The notes under the pieces were generated by a model. That model saw only the letters and a program-made list of their open reading frames with translations, was not told where the DNA came from and did no database searches. Shown one piece after another: positions 54,446-62,402 of a stretch of 64,000 bases of DNA. The number at the start of each line of letters is the position of its first letter. The first letter of the stretch is position 1. The stretch lies in NCBI RefSeq assembly GCF_001648475.1, contig NZ_LXSQ01000007.1, positions 62,001 through 126,000 of the forward strand. The letters run 5' to 3'. The DNA comes from Eikenella halliae. Its GTDB lineage: Bacteria; Pseudomonadota; Gammaproteobacteria; Burkholderiales; Neisseriaceae. The translations under genes and the position numbers were made by a program.

Positions 54446-55489
54446 ATGTTTACCCCCCAACAAGCCCTGCAGCGCCTGCTCAGCAACAACGAACTCTTCC
54501 ACGACGAAATGACCGACCTCATGCGCCAAATCATGCGCGGCGAAGTAGCCCCCGAGCTGATTGCCGCCATCCTCATCGGCCTGCGCATCAAAGTGGAAAC
54601 CGTATCTGAAATCAGCGCTGCCGCCCAAGTGATGCGCGAATTTGCCGCCAAAGTGCCCGTGTCCGAGCCAGACAAACTTGTCGACGTGGTCGGCACCGGC
54701 GGCGACGGCGCGCACACCTTCAATATTTCCAGCACCGCCATGTTCGTGGCCGCCGCTGCCGGTGCCAAAGTGGCCAAACACGGCAACCGCAGCGTGTCCT
54801 CCTCCAGCGGCTCGGCCGACGTGATGGAGCTGGCCGGCGTCTCCCTCGCCCTCTCGCCCGAACAAGTGGGGCAATGCATCGACCAATGCGGCGCCGGCTT
54901 CATGTTTGCCCCCAACCACCACAGCAGCATGAAATACGTCGCCCCCGTGCGCCGCGCGCTCGGCGTGCGCACCGTATTCAACATCTTGGGCCCGCTCACC
55001 AATCCCGCCGCCGCCGCCAACCAGCTCATCGGCGTATTCCACATTGACTTGGTGGGCATCCTCGCCCGCGTGTTCCAGCAGCTCGGCAGCAAACACGCCC
55101 TCGTGGTGCACGGCAGCGACGGGCTCGACGAAATCACCCTCACCGGCCCCACCCGCGTGGCCGAGCTCAAAGACGGCCTGATTGCCGAATACGACATCCA
55201 CCCCGAACAATTCGGCCTGCCCGTGCGCGCCAACCTCAACGATATTAAGGTGGCCTCCGCCGCCGAATCCCTCGCCATGATGGACCGCGTGCTCGCAGGC
55301 GAAGCCGGCGCCCACCGCGACATCGTGCTGCTCAACGCCGGCGCCACCCTCTACGCCGGCAACGTGGCCGCCACGCTCGACGAAGGCGTGGACAGGGCGC
55401 GCGAAGCCATCGACAGCGGCAAAGCCCGCGCCAAACGCGAAGAGGTGGCCGCCTTCTCGCAAAAACTGGCCGCACAACAGGCGAAATAG
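54446..55489 (+). CDS. trpD: Anthranilate phosphoribosyltransferase
   Basis: 347 aa, joining anthranilate and PRPP. Signatures: LVDVVGTGGDGAHTFNISSTAMFVAAAAGAKVAKHGNRSVSSSSGSADVMELAG (PRPP binding GTGGD and KHGNR), FMFAPNHHSSMKYVAPVRRALGVRTVFNILGPLTNP. AAGGAAA precedes the ATG. It forms the trp pair with trpG, split by yqeY and the ankyrin gene. Confidence 0.95.
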   Translation: MFTPQQALQRLLSNNELFHDEMTDLMRQIMRGEVAPELIAAILIGLRIKVETVSEISAAAQVMREFAAKVPVSEPDKLVDVVGTGGDGAHTFNISSTAMFVAAAAGAKVAKHGNRSVSSSSGSADVMELAGVSLALSPEQVGQCIDQCGAGFMFAPNHHSSMKYVAPVRRALGVRTVFNILGPLTNPAAAANQLIGVFHIDLVGILARVFQQLGSKHALVVHGSDGLDEITLTGPTRVAELKDGLIAEYDIHPEQFGLPVRANLNDIKVASAAESLAMMDRVLAGEAGAHRDIVLLNAGATLYAGNVAATLDEGVDRAREAIDSGKARAKREEVAAFSQKLAAQQAK

Positions 55490-55499
55490 TGCAGATAAA

Positions 55500-55552
55500 T
55501 TTCAGGTAGCCTTTGAGGCAAGCCTAACATGATGAAAAGGCTACCTGAAAAA
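55500..55552. repeat. Inverted uptake-word pair after trpD
   Basis: TTTCAGGTAGCCTTT and AAAAGGCTACCTGAAAAA in outward arrangement with a 27-nt spacer, just past the trpD stop. The arrangement lacks a good T-run. Confidence 0.65.
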
Positions 55553-55585
55553 GCAACCGCCTAAAATACTGTTCAGACTGGTATT

Positions 55586-55676
55586 TATAGTGGATTAACA
55601 AAAATCAGGACAAGGCGACGAGCCGCAGACAGTACAGATAAGGCAACGCTGTACTGGTTTTTGTTAATTCACTATA
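55586..55676. repeat. Correia-like repeat element with an internal deletion
   Basis: TATAGTGGATTAACAAAAAT ... GGTTTTTGTTAATTCACTATA. Compared with the other copies it lacks about 12 bp (the TAGTACGGCAAGGCGAGCC part), leaving ACAGATAAGGCAACGC. Confidence 0.85.
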
Positions 55677-55706
55677 ACGCTTTCCCCTACGATCGGGGCG
55701 TCATAT

Positions 55707-55732
55707 AAGGCTACCTGAAATTTCAGGTAGTC
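55707..55732. terminator. Tight uptake-word hairpin
   Basis: AAGGCTACCTGAAA directly joined to TTTCAGGTAGTCC. Confidence 0.6.
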
Positions 55733-55760
55733 CCATGCCCCGCAACAACCAAGGAAACCC

Positions 55761-55865
55761 ATGCGCGATCCCGAATTTTTCCTCCACCGCTACGCCCCCA
55801 CCACCAATCTCATGGCCTTTTTGGAAGTCCCCTATGACAAGCTGGTTGATTTTATCGTGCAGTGA
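55761..55865 (+). pseudogene. 34-codon frame, probably a truncated gene start
   Basis: ATG 55761 has AAGGAAA at the right distance. It encodes MRDPEFFLHRYAPTTNLMAF then LEVPYDKLVDFIVQ, an ordered-looking mix of helix and strand, and stops as a GC-rich repeat begins. The sequence looks like the beginning of a normal protein cut by the repeat. No family recognised. Confidence 0.35.
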
Positions 55866-55959
55866 GTAGGGTGCGTGCGGAACGCACGCACGCGGCTGGA
55901 ATAACACGGGCAACTTGGCATAACGGGCAACGGCGTGACACCTGCGGCGCACACCTACA
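55866..55959. repeat. GC-rich palindromic dispersed repeat, copy 1
   Basis: GTAGGGTGCGTGCGGAACGC opens the element; further shared words are GGAATAAC, GGGCAAC and GGCGTG. A second copy is at 57274-57351. Many short internal palindromes (GCGTGCG...CGCACGC). Confidence 0.65.
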
Positions 55960-55990
55960 CGCCCCCAAGCAGCCGACAAATCGGATGAAG

Positions 55991-56019
55991 AAAGGCTGCC
56001 TGAATTTCAGGCAGCCTTT
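55991..56019. terminator. Terminator made of a Simonsiella-type uptake word
   Basis: AAAGGCTGCCTGAA joined to TTCAGGCAGCCTTTG. The word AGGCTGCCTGAA is the 'simDUS' dialect, not eikDUS. It ends the outer-membrane protein gene on the minus strand. Confidence 0.75.
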
Positions 56020-56042
56020 GCGTTGCAGACAAGCGCGGCGGT

Positions 56043-56846
56043 TTAAAAGCGCAGGCCGGCGCGGATGCCGAAGGCGTGCGTGCGGCTGGTGGACGAATTG
56101 AAATGTTGGCCGGCATGGTCGCGGGCATGGGTTTTGTAATGCTCGTAGCGGTAATAAGGGCCGAAGGTCAGCGCCAGATTCGGGGTAAATTGTTTCTGCG
56201 CATCCACACCCAATCCTAGGTCATAGCTACTGCCTTTATGCGTTTCATCGGGTATGTTGTAAGCCTGCGACCATTTGGTTTCCGCACGACTACGCAGGCT
56301 GACCTGTGCTTCCCCCCACGGGGTGATGCTCCAGCCACCGCCCAAGTCCTGCTCGTATTCCGCCTGTGCTTTCAGGTACAGAATGCCTGCATTAACGTCC
56401 ACGGCATTCGGGGCATGGACTGTGCGGTGTTTGCTGGCATTGTCGCCACCATAGGTATAGCCCAAACCGCCGCCCACGCGCAGACCGCCCTGTTTGAAAC
56501 CGGACGGGGAATACAGGTAGCCCGCATATAGGTCGATGTCGTCGGCTTTAGCACCGTCCACCAAAGTTACGCCGTTTGCTTTTACATCAAAACTGCGGCG
56601 GGTATAGCTCAATTCGGCACGGATGGCGTGCTGTTGCGCCAGCGGGATATCGGCACGGCCGCTTAGGACAAAGCCATCGTCGTTTTGCTTGACATCGCCG
56701 CTTTTTGTATTGCTATGTTTGTAGCCGGTGGTAACGGTATAGCGCCCGTCTTTAATCGGGTGCAGCGGGGTTTCTTGGGAATCGGGCGCGGCGGATGCGG
56801 CGGCGGCGAAGGAAAGGATGGCAAGGGCGAGTAGGGTTTTCTGCAT
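56043..56846 (-). CDS. Outer-membrane beta-barrel protein (opacity/porin-like)
   Basis: 267 aa from ATG 56846 with AAGGAG. Signal peptide MQKTLLALAILSFAAAASAA. The mature part alternates hydrophobic and polar residues (GRYTVTTGYKHS, GFVLSGRADIPLA, HAIRAELSYTRRSF, DIDLYAGYLYS, GGLRVGGGLGYTYGG, LALTFGPYYRYEHY) and ends FGIRAGLRF with the terminal Phe read by the BAM machinery. Probably an 8- to 12-strand barrel. Function unknown. A tandem repeat and a long hairpin precede it. Confidence 0.8.
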   Translation of the reverse strand: MQKTLLALAILSFAAAASAAPDSQETPLHPIKDGRYTVTTGYKHSNTKSGDVKQNDDGFVLSGRADIPLAQQHAIRAELSYTRRSFDVKANGVTLVDGAKADDIDLYAGYLYSPSGFKQGGLRVGGGLGYTYGGDNASKHRTVHAPNAVDVNAGILYLKAQAEYEQDLGGGWSITPWGEAQVSLRSRAETKWSQAYNIPDETHKGSSYDLGLGVDAQKQFTPNLALTFGPYYRYEHYKTHARDHAGQHFNSSTSRTHAFGIRAGLRF

Positions 56847-56901
56847 AATTCGGTCTCCTTGGAATGGGGATTGAACGATGCTGCAAAAGCCCGAAAAAAA
56901 G

Positions 56902-56946
56902 GGCTGCACAGCGGGGGCTGCACAGCGGGGGCTGCACAGCGGGGGC
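56902..56946 (-). repeat. Three perfect 15-bp tandem repeats upstream of the outer-membrane protein gene
   Basis: Unit GGCTGCACAGCGGGG, three copies at 56902, 56917 and 56932, about 56 bp ahead of the start codon (minus strand). Copy number may vary. Confidence 0.85.
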
Positions 56947-56985
56947 TGAGGCGGCAAACCTGCCTGCGGCGGTTTGCCGCCTCAG
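56946..56985. promoter_or_regulatory. 15-bp perfect inverted repeat next to the tandem array
   Basis: CTGAGGCGGCAAACC (56946-56960) and GGTTTGCCGCCTCAG (56971-56985) with a 10-nt loop. No T-run on either side, so it is not an ordinary terminator; it could be a protein-binding site or an RNA leader structure. Confidence 0.6.
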
Positions 56986-57138
56986 CCAAACTTATTATCA
57001 ATCATCCGAGCCTAGGCTTACAATTCTAGCGGCAGGTTTTGCCTTTATTAACAAAAGCTGCCGAAACAGGCGCAGCCCGCTCCGCCTGCCGTGGAAAGGC
57101 TACCTGAAAACATAAAGCCGCCCGAAGTCCCCCAGTGA

Positions 57139-57210
57139 GTAGGTTGGGTTAGCCGCAGGCGTAACCCAACACATAAAGTTTGGAATGTTGGGTTTGCCAA
57201 CCCAACCTAC
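57139..57210. repeat. Element with 12-bp inverted ends GTAGGTTGGGTT
   Basis: GTAGGTTGGGTT at 57139 and AACCCAACCTAC at 57199, with inner AACCCAACA. It is like the small 'taggttgggtt' repeats seen widely in bacterial intergenic DNA. Confidence 0.65.
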
Positions 57211-57273
57211 CCTCTGCCCTATCAACAGGCTACCTAAAAATGAATTTCAGGTAGCCTGCTCATTGTGTGGGGT

Positions 57274-57351
57274 GTAGGATGTGTGCGGAACGCACGCACA
57301 CGGTTTTGGAATAACGGGCAACGGCGTGCGTACCTGCGGTACTCACCCTAC
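57274..57351. repeat. GC-rich palindromic dispersed repeat, copy 2
   Basis: GTAGGATGTGTGCGGAACGC ... CACCCTAC. Same family as 55866-55959; the ends are roughly inverted (GTAGG/CCTAC). Confidence 0.65.
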
Positions 57352-57374
57352 ACACCGTGCAAACTTTCCTGTAA

Positions 57375-57411
57375 CAAAGGCTACCTGAAACATTTTTCAG
57401 GTAGCCTTTTC
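57375..57411. terminator. Inverted uptake-word terminator
   Basis: AAAGGCTACCTGAAA, 5-nt loop, TTTCAGGTAGCCTTTT; lies about 60 bp past the end of the 228-aa gene on the minus strand. Confidence 0.75.
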
Positions 57412-57473
57412 GCGGTTTGGCTGGCATAAACCCCGCCCTATGCGTTCTCAGGTAGCCTTTTGATGGGCTATGC

Positions 57474-58160
57474 CTAGTGCCGCGGCTGGCGGTAGTTATC
57501 GAGGTCGACGATGCGTTCGAGCAGCATGTCGCACAAGTCGTCCATGCTGTCTTCGTCGAATGCGCCGTTTTCGGCCACGAGGTCTTCGAGCCAATCGAGG
57601 CTGCGGCAGAGGCGCTGGTAGTTGATTTCGGTGTAGGCGGCGGGGCTGGCGGGAAGTTCGCTTTGCAGGAGGGCGAGGCCGTCGTCGCATAGGTTGTCCC
57701 AGGCGCCGAGGCGGCAGGATTCGCAGATGTCTTCGGCGGTGCGTACCATTTCGCCGGTATCGCCGCTGCTTTCAAACAGGCGTTGGGCTTCTTTGCCGTA
57801 GGGGGTGTCTTCAAAATATTCTTGCCAGGGCTCAAAGCTGAGGCCTTCGAAGTTTTGCGGCACGAATTCTGCGGGCAGGTTGCCCAGCAGTTCGAGCATT
57901 TCTTCGGCGCTGTAGAAGCGGCCGTGCGCGCCTGCCTTGACGGGATCGGGGATTTCGCCCCAGTAAAAGCCGCTGAATTCTTCGAGCAGGATTTGGAAGG
58001 TGTTGTCGTGCCGGTCGATGATGCCGAGAAAGTCGTGGTGCTGCTGCAGACGGCTGAAGTATTGGGGCAGCTCGGCGGCGGATACGGTGATGGGGCTGCT
58101 GCCGTCGATGTGGGCGTCGTCGGTGTAGAAGGAATAGAAGATTTGGTAGGTGCGGTTCAT
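57474..58160 (-). CDS. Acidic cytosolic protein of unknown function
   Basis: 228 aa, strongly acidic, no signal peptide. Sequence suggests a mixed fold: YQIFYSFYTDDAHIDGSSPITVSAAELPQYFSRLQQHHDFLGIIDRHDNTFQILLEE at the N-terminus, a helical middle and two Cys (ICESCRLGAW). The pattern of the N-terminal strand region reminds me of small immunity-type proteins, but I cannot assign a family. Weak ribosome-binding site. Monocistronic. Confidence 0.55.
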   Translation of the reverse strand: MNRTYQIFYSFYTDDAHIDGSSPITVSAAELPQYFSRLQQHHDFLGIIDRHDNTFQILLEEFSGFYWGEIPDPVKAGAHGRFYSAEEMLELLGNLPAEFVPQNFEGLSFEPWQEYFEDTPYGKEAQRLFESSGDTGEMVRTAEDICESCRLGAWDNLCDDGLALLQSELPASPAAYTEINYQRLCRSLDWLEDLVAENGAFDEDSMDDLCDMLLERIVDLDNYRQPRH

Positions 58161-58321
58161 GGCGGGGCTTGGCGAAGGGGAAAAGGCTACCTGAAAAATC
58201 GGGGGTGGCTGAAACGTTTATTTCTTCCTGCCGCATCGGTTTGCCTGGTGCGGAGAAATGATGGTTTCAGCCAAGCGCGGATTGCGGTGCGGCCGGTTGG
58301 CCGGAATGGGGCGCGGCGGGA

Positions 58322-59098
58322 TTAGGGCCGGCCGGTACGGGGGCTGACGGTGAGGATTTCGCAACCGGTGTCGGTAACGAGCACTTCGTGTTCCCATTGG
58401 GCGGAGAGTTTACGGTCTTTGGTGACCACGGTCCAGCCGTCGTCGAGGATGCGCAGGTGGCGTTTGCCTTGGTTAATCATGGGCTCGATGGTGAAGATCA
58501 TGCCGGGCTGCAACACGGGGCCAGTGCCTCTTTTGCCGTAGTGGACGACTTGCGGGTCTTCGTGGAAGCTGCGGCCGATACCGTGGCCGCAAAATTCCTG
58601 CACCACGGAGTAACCGGCGTTTTCGGCGATTTGCTGGCAGGCATAGCCGATGTCGCCGAGGGTGGCGCCGGGCTTCACGGCTTCGATGCCGGCCATCATG
58701 CTTTGGTGGGTGATGTCGATCAGGCGCTGCGCCTGCGGGCTGATGGTGCCCACGGTATACATGCGGCTGGAATCGCCGTGGAAGCCGTCTTTTTTGATGG
58801 TGATGTCGATATTGAGGATATCGCCGTTTTTCAGTGGCTTATCGTCGGGGATACCGTGGCAGATAACGTGGTTTACGGAGGTGCAGCAGGATTTGGGGAA
58901 GGGTGGGTTGCCGTAGTGCAGGGGCGCGGGGTAGCCGCCTTGCACGTTGACATGATAATCGTGCACCAGCTGGTTGAGTTCGTTGGTGGTCACGCCGGGT
59001 TTGACGAAATCGCCGATGTAGTCGAGGGCTTCGGCGGCCAGACGGCCGAGTTCGCGCATTTTTTCGATTTCTTCGGGGGTTTTGATGATGATAGCCAT
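58322..59098 (-). CDS. map: Methionine aminopeptidase type I
   Basis: 258 aa. Removes the initiator Met from nascent proteins. Metal ligands: Asp98 and Asp109 (NIDITIKKDGFHGDSS), His in GHGIGRSFHEDP, Glu in IFTIEPM and Glu in WEHEVLVT; substrate His81 in NHVICHGIP. Length as usual for the short proteobacterial form. Confidence 0.95.
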   Translation of the reverse strand: MAIIIKTPEEIEKMRELGRLAAEALDYIGDFVKPGVTTNELNQLVHDYHVNVQGGYPAPLHYGNPPFPKSCCTSVNHVICHGIPDDKPLKNGDILNIDITIKKDGFHGDSSRMYTVGTISPQAQRLIDITHQSMMAGIEAVKPGATLGDIGYACQQIAENAGYSVVQEFCGHGIGRSFHEDPQVVHYGKRGTGPVLQPGMIFTIEPMINQGKRHLRILDDGWTVVTKDRKLSAQWEHEVLVTDTGCEILTVSPRTGRP

Positions 59099-59183
59099 GT
59101 TGTTTTTCCTAATGATTCCGGTAACGGGCTACCTGAAAACGAGGCTTTGGCCGGGCCAAAACTTTTTCAGGTAGCCTTTGATG

Positions 59184-59555
59184 TTATTCCTGTTCGCCGT
59201 TGCGGCGTTTGCGGCGCAGCGGGATGCCGTGGGCGCCGTATTTTTGCGGCACGATGCCGCTGCGGGCGAGCAGCATGAGTGCGCCGAGCAGCATCATGCC
59301 GAGCGCGGTCAGCGGGGCGAAAGCGACAAACATTTGGTCGCGCAGGTAAACCGCGGCGCCGATATACATCAGCATGGGGCCGTGCACGATGCTTTGGGTG
59401 TTGATGCCATCGAGCAGCAGCAGGGCAAGGCCGCCCAACACCAGCGCGAGCGCCAGCAGCGTGGCGGTGGTGGGCAGGATGTCGGTGCTGCTGAGAAACC
59501 AAACGGCGCCGAAAATAATCAGTACGATGGGGAGGAAAAGGGAGGGTTGTTTCAT
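59184..59555 (-). CDS. Small four-span inner-membrane protein
   Basis: 123 aa with hydrophobic segments at about 5-22, 29-48, 60-75 and 78-98, and a basic C-terminal tail (GIPLRRKRRNGEQE), which by the positive-inside rule should be cytosolic. LIIFGAVWFLSSTDILPT resembles the first part of small 'LiaI/LiaF-like' membrane proteins, a weak resemblance. Bracketed by inverted uptake-word pairs at 59129-59178 and 59574-59617. Confidence 0.65.
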   Translation of the reverse strand: MKQPSLFLPIVLIIFGAVWFLSSTDILPTTATLLALALVLGGLALLLLDGINTQSIVHGPMLMYIGAAVYLRDQMFVAFAPLTALGMMLLGALMLLARSGIVPQKYGAHGIPLRRKRRNGEQE

Positions 59556-59573
59556 AAGGGTTTCCTACTGGGG

Positions 59574-59617
59574 AAGGCTACCTGAAACCTGGCGGCACGG
59601 CATTTTCAGGTAGCCTT
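59574..59617. terminator. Inverted uptake-word pair between smpB and the membrane protein gene
   Basis: AAGGCTACCTGAAA and TTTTCAGGTAGCCTT with a 15-nt spacer; terminates smpB on the minus strand. Confidence 0.65.
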
Positions 59618-59638
59618 ATAACCGGGCAAACAAGCAAC

Positions 59639-60082
59639 TCAGCGGTTTTTCAACAGCCGCTGTTTTTCGCGCTTCCAATCGGCTTCTTTCATGCTTTGGC
59701 GTTTGTCGTGCTGTTTTTTGCCTTTGGCCAGGCCGATGTCCATTTTGATGTAGCCGCGCCGGTAGTGCAGGTTGAGCGGCACGAGGGTGTAGCCGCTGCG
59801 CTCCACTTTGCCGATTAATTTGTTGATTTCGCTTTGCTTGAGCAACAGCTTGCGCTGGCGCACCGGATCGGGCTTAACGTGGGTGGAGGCGGTGGGCAGC
59901 GCGGTGATGTGGCAGCCCACCAGGTAAAACGCGTCTTTTTTCCAGTGGATATAGCTTTCTTTCAGCTGCACGCGCCCGGCGCGCACGGCTTTCACTTCCC
60001 AGCCGTCGAGCACCAATCCGGCCTCGAGCTGGTCTTCGATAAAATAATCGTGAAAGGCTTTTTTATTGTTGGCGATACTCAT
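59639..60082 (-). CDS. smpB: SsrA-binding protein SmpB
   Basis: 147 aa. Partner of tmRNA in trans-translation. Conserved core: FIEDQLEAGLVLDGWEVKAVRAGRVQLKESYI, RKLLLKQSEINKLIGKVERSGYTLVPLNLHYRRGYIKMDIGLAKGKKQHDKR and a basic C-terminal tail. No ssrA gene is seen nearby. Confidence 0.95.
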   Translation of the reverse strand: MSIANNKKAFHDYFIEDQLEAGLVLDGWEVKAVRAGRVQLKESYIHWKKDAFYLVGCHITALPTASTHVKPDPVRQRKLLLKQSEINKLIGKVERSGYTLVPLNLHYRRGYIKMDIGLAKGKKQHDKRQSMKEADWKREKQRLLKNR

Positions 60083-60181
60083 GATGCTTTGCCGTTTCGT
60101 TACAGAAAGCGGATTTTAACAGCAAACCGTGCCGCTGAACATTCGCCCGGCGCTGCCCGGCCAACGGCTTGGGCAGGCAGA

Positions 60182-60238
60182 CATAGTGAATAAAATTTAA
60201 GAATGCGACAGCGTTGGCTCCTTTTTAATCCGCGATAC
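60182..60238. repeat. Remnant of a Correia-like element
   Basis: CATAGTGAATAAAATTTAAGAATGCGACAGCGTTGGCTC then directly TTTTTAATCCGCGATACT: left part and right terminus kept, the middle half lost. Confidence 0.55.
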
Positions 60239-60308
60239 TTTCAGGTAGCCCTCTGCCGCCGTGCTACAATCTGCCTGCTTGAAATCAAACCCCGCCAAGG
60301 AAACCGCC

Positions 60309-60965
60309 ATGAAGCTCTATATCTACGACCACTGCCCCTTCTGCGTGCGCGCCCGCATGATTTTCGGCCTGCGCAACGTGCCGGTGGAAGAAATCGTTTT
60401 GCTGAACGACGACGAGGCCACGCCCATCGGGCTAATCGGTGCCAAACAAGTGCCCATCCTGCAAAAACCCGACGGCAGCCACATGGGCGAGAGCCTCGAT
60501 ATCGTGCGCTATATAGACGAATTCGCCGGCCAAGCCCGATTGGACGAAACCATCCGCCCCGCCGTGCAGGCCTGGCTCGATCAGGCAAGCCAACCCTGCA
60601 ACCATTTAGTGATGCCGCGCGACGTGCGCCTCGAGCCGCCCCTGCCCGAATTTGCCACCGCCGAAGCCATTGCCTACTTCGTACAGAAGAAAGAGCAAAA
60701 CATCGGCAGCTTCGAGCAAAACCTGGCCGAAACCCACACCTATCTCGAGCGCATCCATCTCGCCCTACCCGAGCTGGCCGCGCTGTTGGGCGGGCAGCCT
60801 TATCTCAACGGCAGCGCACCCGGCATGGAAGACATCATCATCTTCCCCGTGTTGCGCAACCTCACCTTGGTGAAAGGCATCGCCTTCCCCGCCAAGTTGC
60901 AGGCCTATATCGAACGCCTGTCGGCCGAGAGCAAAGTGCCGCTCTATTCCGAGCGCGCCCTATAG
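60309..60965 (+). CDS. grxB: Glutaredoxin 2
   Basis: 218 aa from ATG 60309 (AAGGAAACC ahead). The N-terminal thioredoxin fold has the CPFC active site (Cys9, Cys12), KQVPILQKPDGSHMGESLDIVRYID is the glutathione-binding part, and a helical GST-like C-terminal domain follows. Reduces protein disulphides using glutathione. The next gene starts 2 bp after its stop. Confidence 0.9.
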   Translation: MKLYIYDHCPFCVRARMIFGLRNVPVEEIVLLNDDEATPIGLIGAKQVPILQKPDGSHMGESLDIVRYIDEFAGQARLDETIRPAVQAWLDQASQPCNHLVMPRDVRLEPPLPEFATAEAIAYFVQKKEQNIGSFEQNLAETHTYLERIHLALPELAALLGGQPYLNGSAPGMEDIIIFPVLRNLTLVKGIAFPAKLQAYIERLSAESKVPLYSERAL

Positions 60966-60967
60966 CC

Positions 60968-62293
60968 ATGAATACCCTGTCCGGCCACGCCCGAGAAGCC
61001 GCCGCCCGCGCCAGGCTGCAACGCAGCCGCCGCCAGGCCGGCGGCCTGCTGCTGGCTGCCGTATTGCTGTTTATCGTTTCCGCGCTGTTCGTGCAGCGCC
61101 ACCCCGCGCTGGGCTACCTGAAAGCCTTCGCCGAAGCCGCCACCGTCGGCGCGCTGGCCGACTGGTTTGCCGTAACCGCCCTCTTCCGCCATCCGCTCGG
61201 CCTTAAAATCCCCCACACCGCCATCCTGCCGCGCAACCAAAACCGTATTGCCGACGAGCTCGGCCGCTTCATCGAAACCAACTTCCTGCCCGAGCGCCCC
61301 ATCGCCATCCGCATCTACCGCCTGCGCATCGCCGAAAAACTACGCCGCTGGCTGGCGCGCAACAGCACCCGCCAAGAATGGCTGCCCGCCCTCGCCCGCC
61401 AAATCCCCGCCGCCCTGCAAACCATCCCGCCGCAAGAAGCCGCCCGCCTCGGCGCCGCCTTCTTAGCCGCACACGGCAGCGGCAAACAACTCGGCAGCGC
61501 CCTCTCACAAGCCCTGCTCCTGCTCGAACAGCAAGGGCTACCTGAAAGCCTGCAAACCGCCCTGCTCGGCCAAATCCGCCATTGGATCAAACAGCCAAAC
61601 ACCCGCGTTTTACTCGAAGAAAACCTCCGCGCCTGGGCTGAAAAAATCGAAACCAGCCAACCCGACACCTGGGACAAACTCAAAGCCCAGCTGCGTGGCC
61701 GCCTCGTTGGCCAAATCGACAGCTGGGTGGCGCAAAAAGCCCTCGACTGGGCCGACAACTACCTCGAAGCCGCCCTCGCCAGCCCGCAGCATGAACTGCG
61801 CACCGCCTTCCGCCGCCAATACCGCGCCCTCGCCCGCGAACTCGCCCAATCCGAAGCCTGGCAGCGCAAACTCGCCCTAGCCAAACGCCGCCTAGCTGAC
61901 TCCCCCGAGCTGCAACAGCAAATCGCCCAACTGTGGCAAAGCCTCACCGTCCGACTCGCCGCCGATGCCCAACGCCCCGATTCCGCCGCCGCCCGCCGGC
62001 TGAACAGCCTGCTCACCTACCTGCTGGAGCAACACGCCGCCACCCCGCAGCAGCTGCGCCGCCTCAACGTGCGACTCGCCCTGCTCGCCCGCAGCCTGGT
62101 GCGCCGCCACCGCCACGCCGCCGCCGAATTTATCGCCGACAAAGTGAAAAGCTGGGACAGCCGCCAAATGAGCGACAAACTCGAGCTTTCCATCGGCCGC
62201 GATTTGCAGTTTATCCGCATCAACGGCACCTTGGTCGGCGGCCTGGTCGGCCTGCTGATTTACACCCTCAGCCAATGGCTGCCCTCACTGTAA
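60968..62293 (+). CDS. DUF445 family membrane protein
   Basis: 441 aa from ATG 60968; a longer frame runs backward through grxB in another reading frame and is not real. One or two N-terminal helices (LLLAAVLLFIVSALFV), the conserved AEAATVGALADWFAVTALFRHPLGLKIPHTAILPRNQNRIADELGRFIETNFL, a long helical region, and a C-terminal helix (NGTLVGGLVGLLIYTLSQWL). The family is widespread and of unknown function. Two uptake words are read in frame (GYLKAF, GLPESLQ). Co-transcribed with grxB. Confidence 0.85.
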   Translation: MNTLSGHAREAAARARLQRSRRQAGGLLLAAVLLFIVSALFVQRHPALGYLKAFAEAATVGALADWFAVTALFRHPLGLKIPHTAILPRNQNRIADELGRFIETNFLPERPIAIRIYRLRIAEKLRRWLARNSTRQEWLPALARQIPAALQTIPPQEAARLGAAFLAAHGSGKQLGSALSQALLLLEQQGLPESLQTALLGQIRHWIKQPNTRVLLEENLRAWAEKIETSQPDTWDKLKAQLRGRLVGQIDSWVAQKALDWADNYLEAALASPQHELRTAFRRQYRALARELAQSEAWQRKLALAKRRLADSPELQQQIAQLWQSLTVRLAADAQRPDSAAARRLNSLLTYLLEQHAATPQQLRRLNVRLALLARSLVRRHRHAAAEFIADKVKSWDSRQMSDKLELSIGRDLQFIRINGTLVGGLVGLLIYTLSQWLPSL

Positions 62294-62402
62294 GCGGGGT
62301 TCGGCTGCAAAAGGCTACCTGAAAACACACGGCACCAGTTTCTGCGCCGCCCAAACCAGTCATCCCTCCGATAAACATGTCATGCCATAGAAAGGAAGCG
62401 TC

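Noticed and set aside
60203..60967. N-terminal 255 codons of a long frame leading into the DUF445 gene
   Set aside because: They overlap grxB in another frame and are Arg/Ala/Pro-rich; the DUF445 protein starts naturally at 60968.
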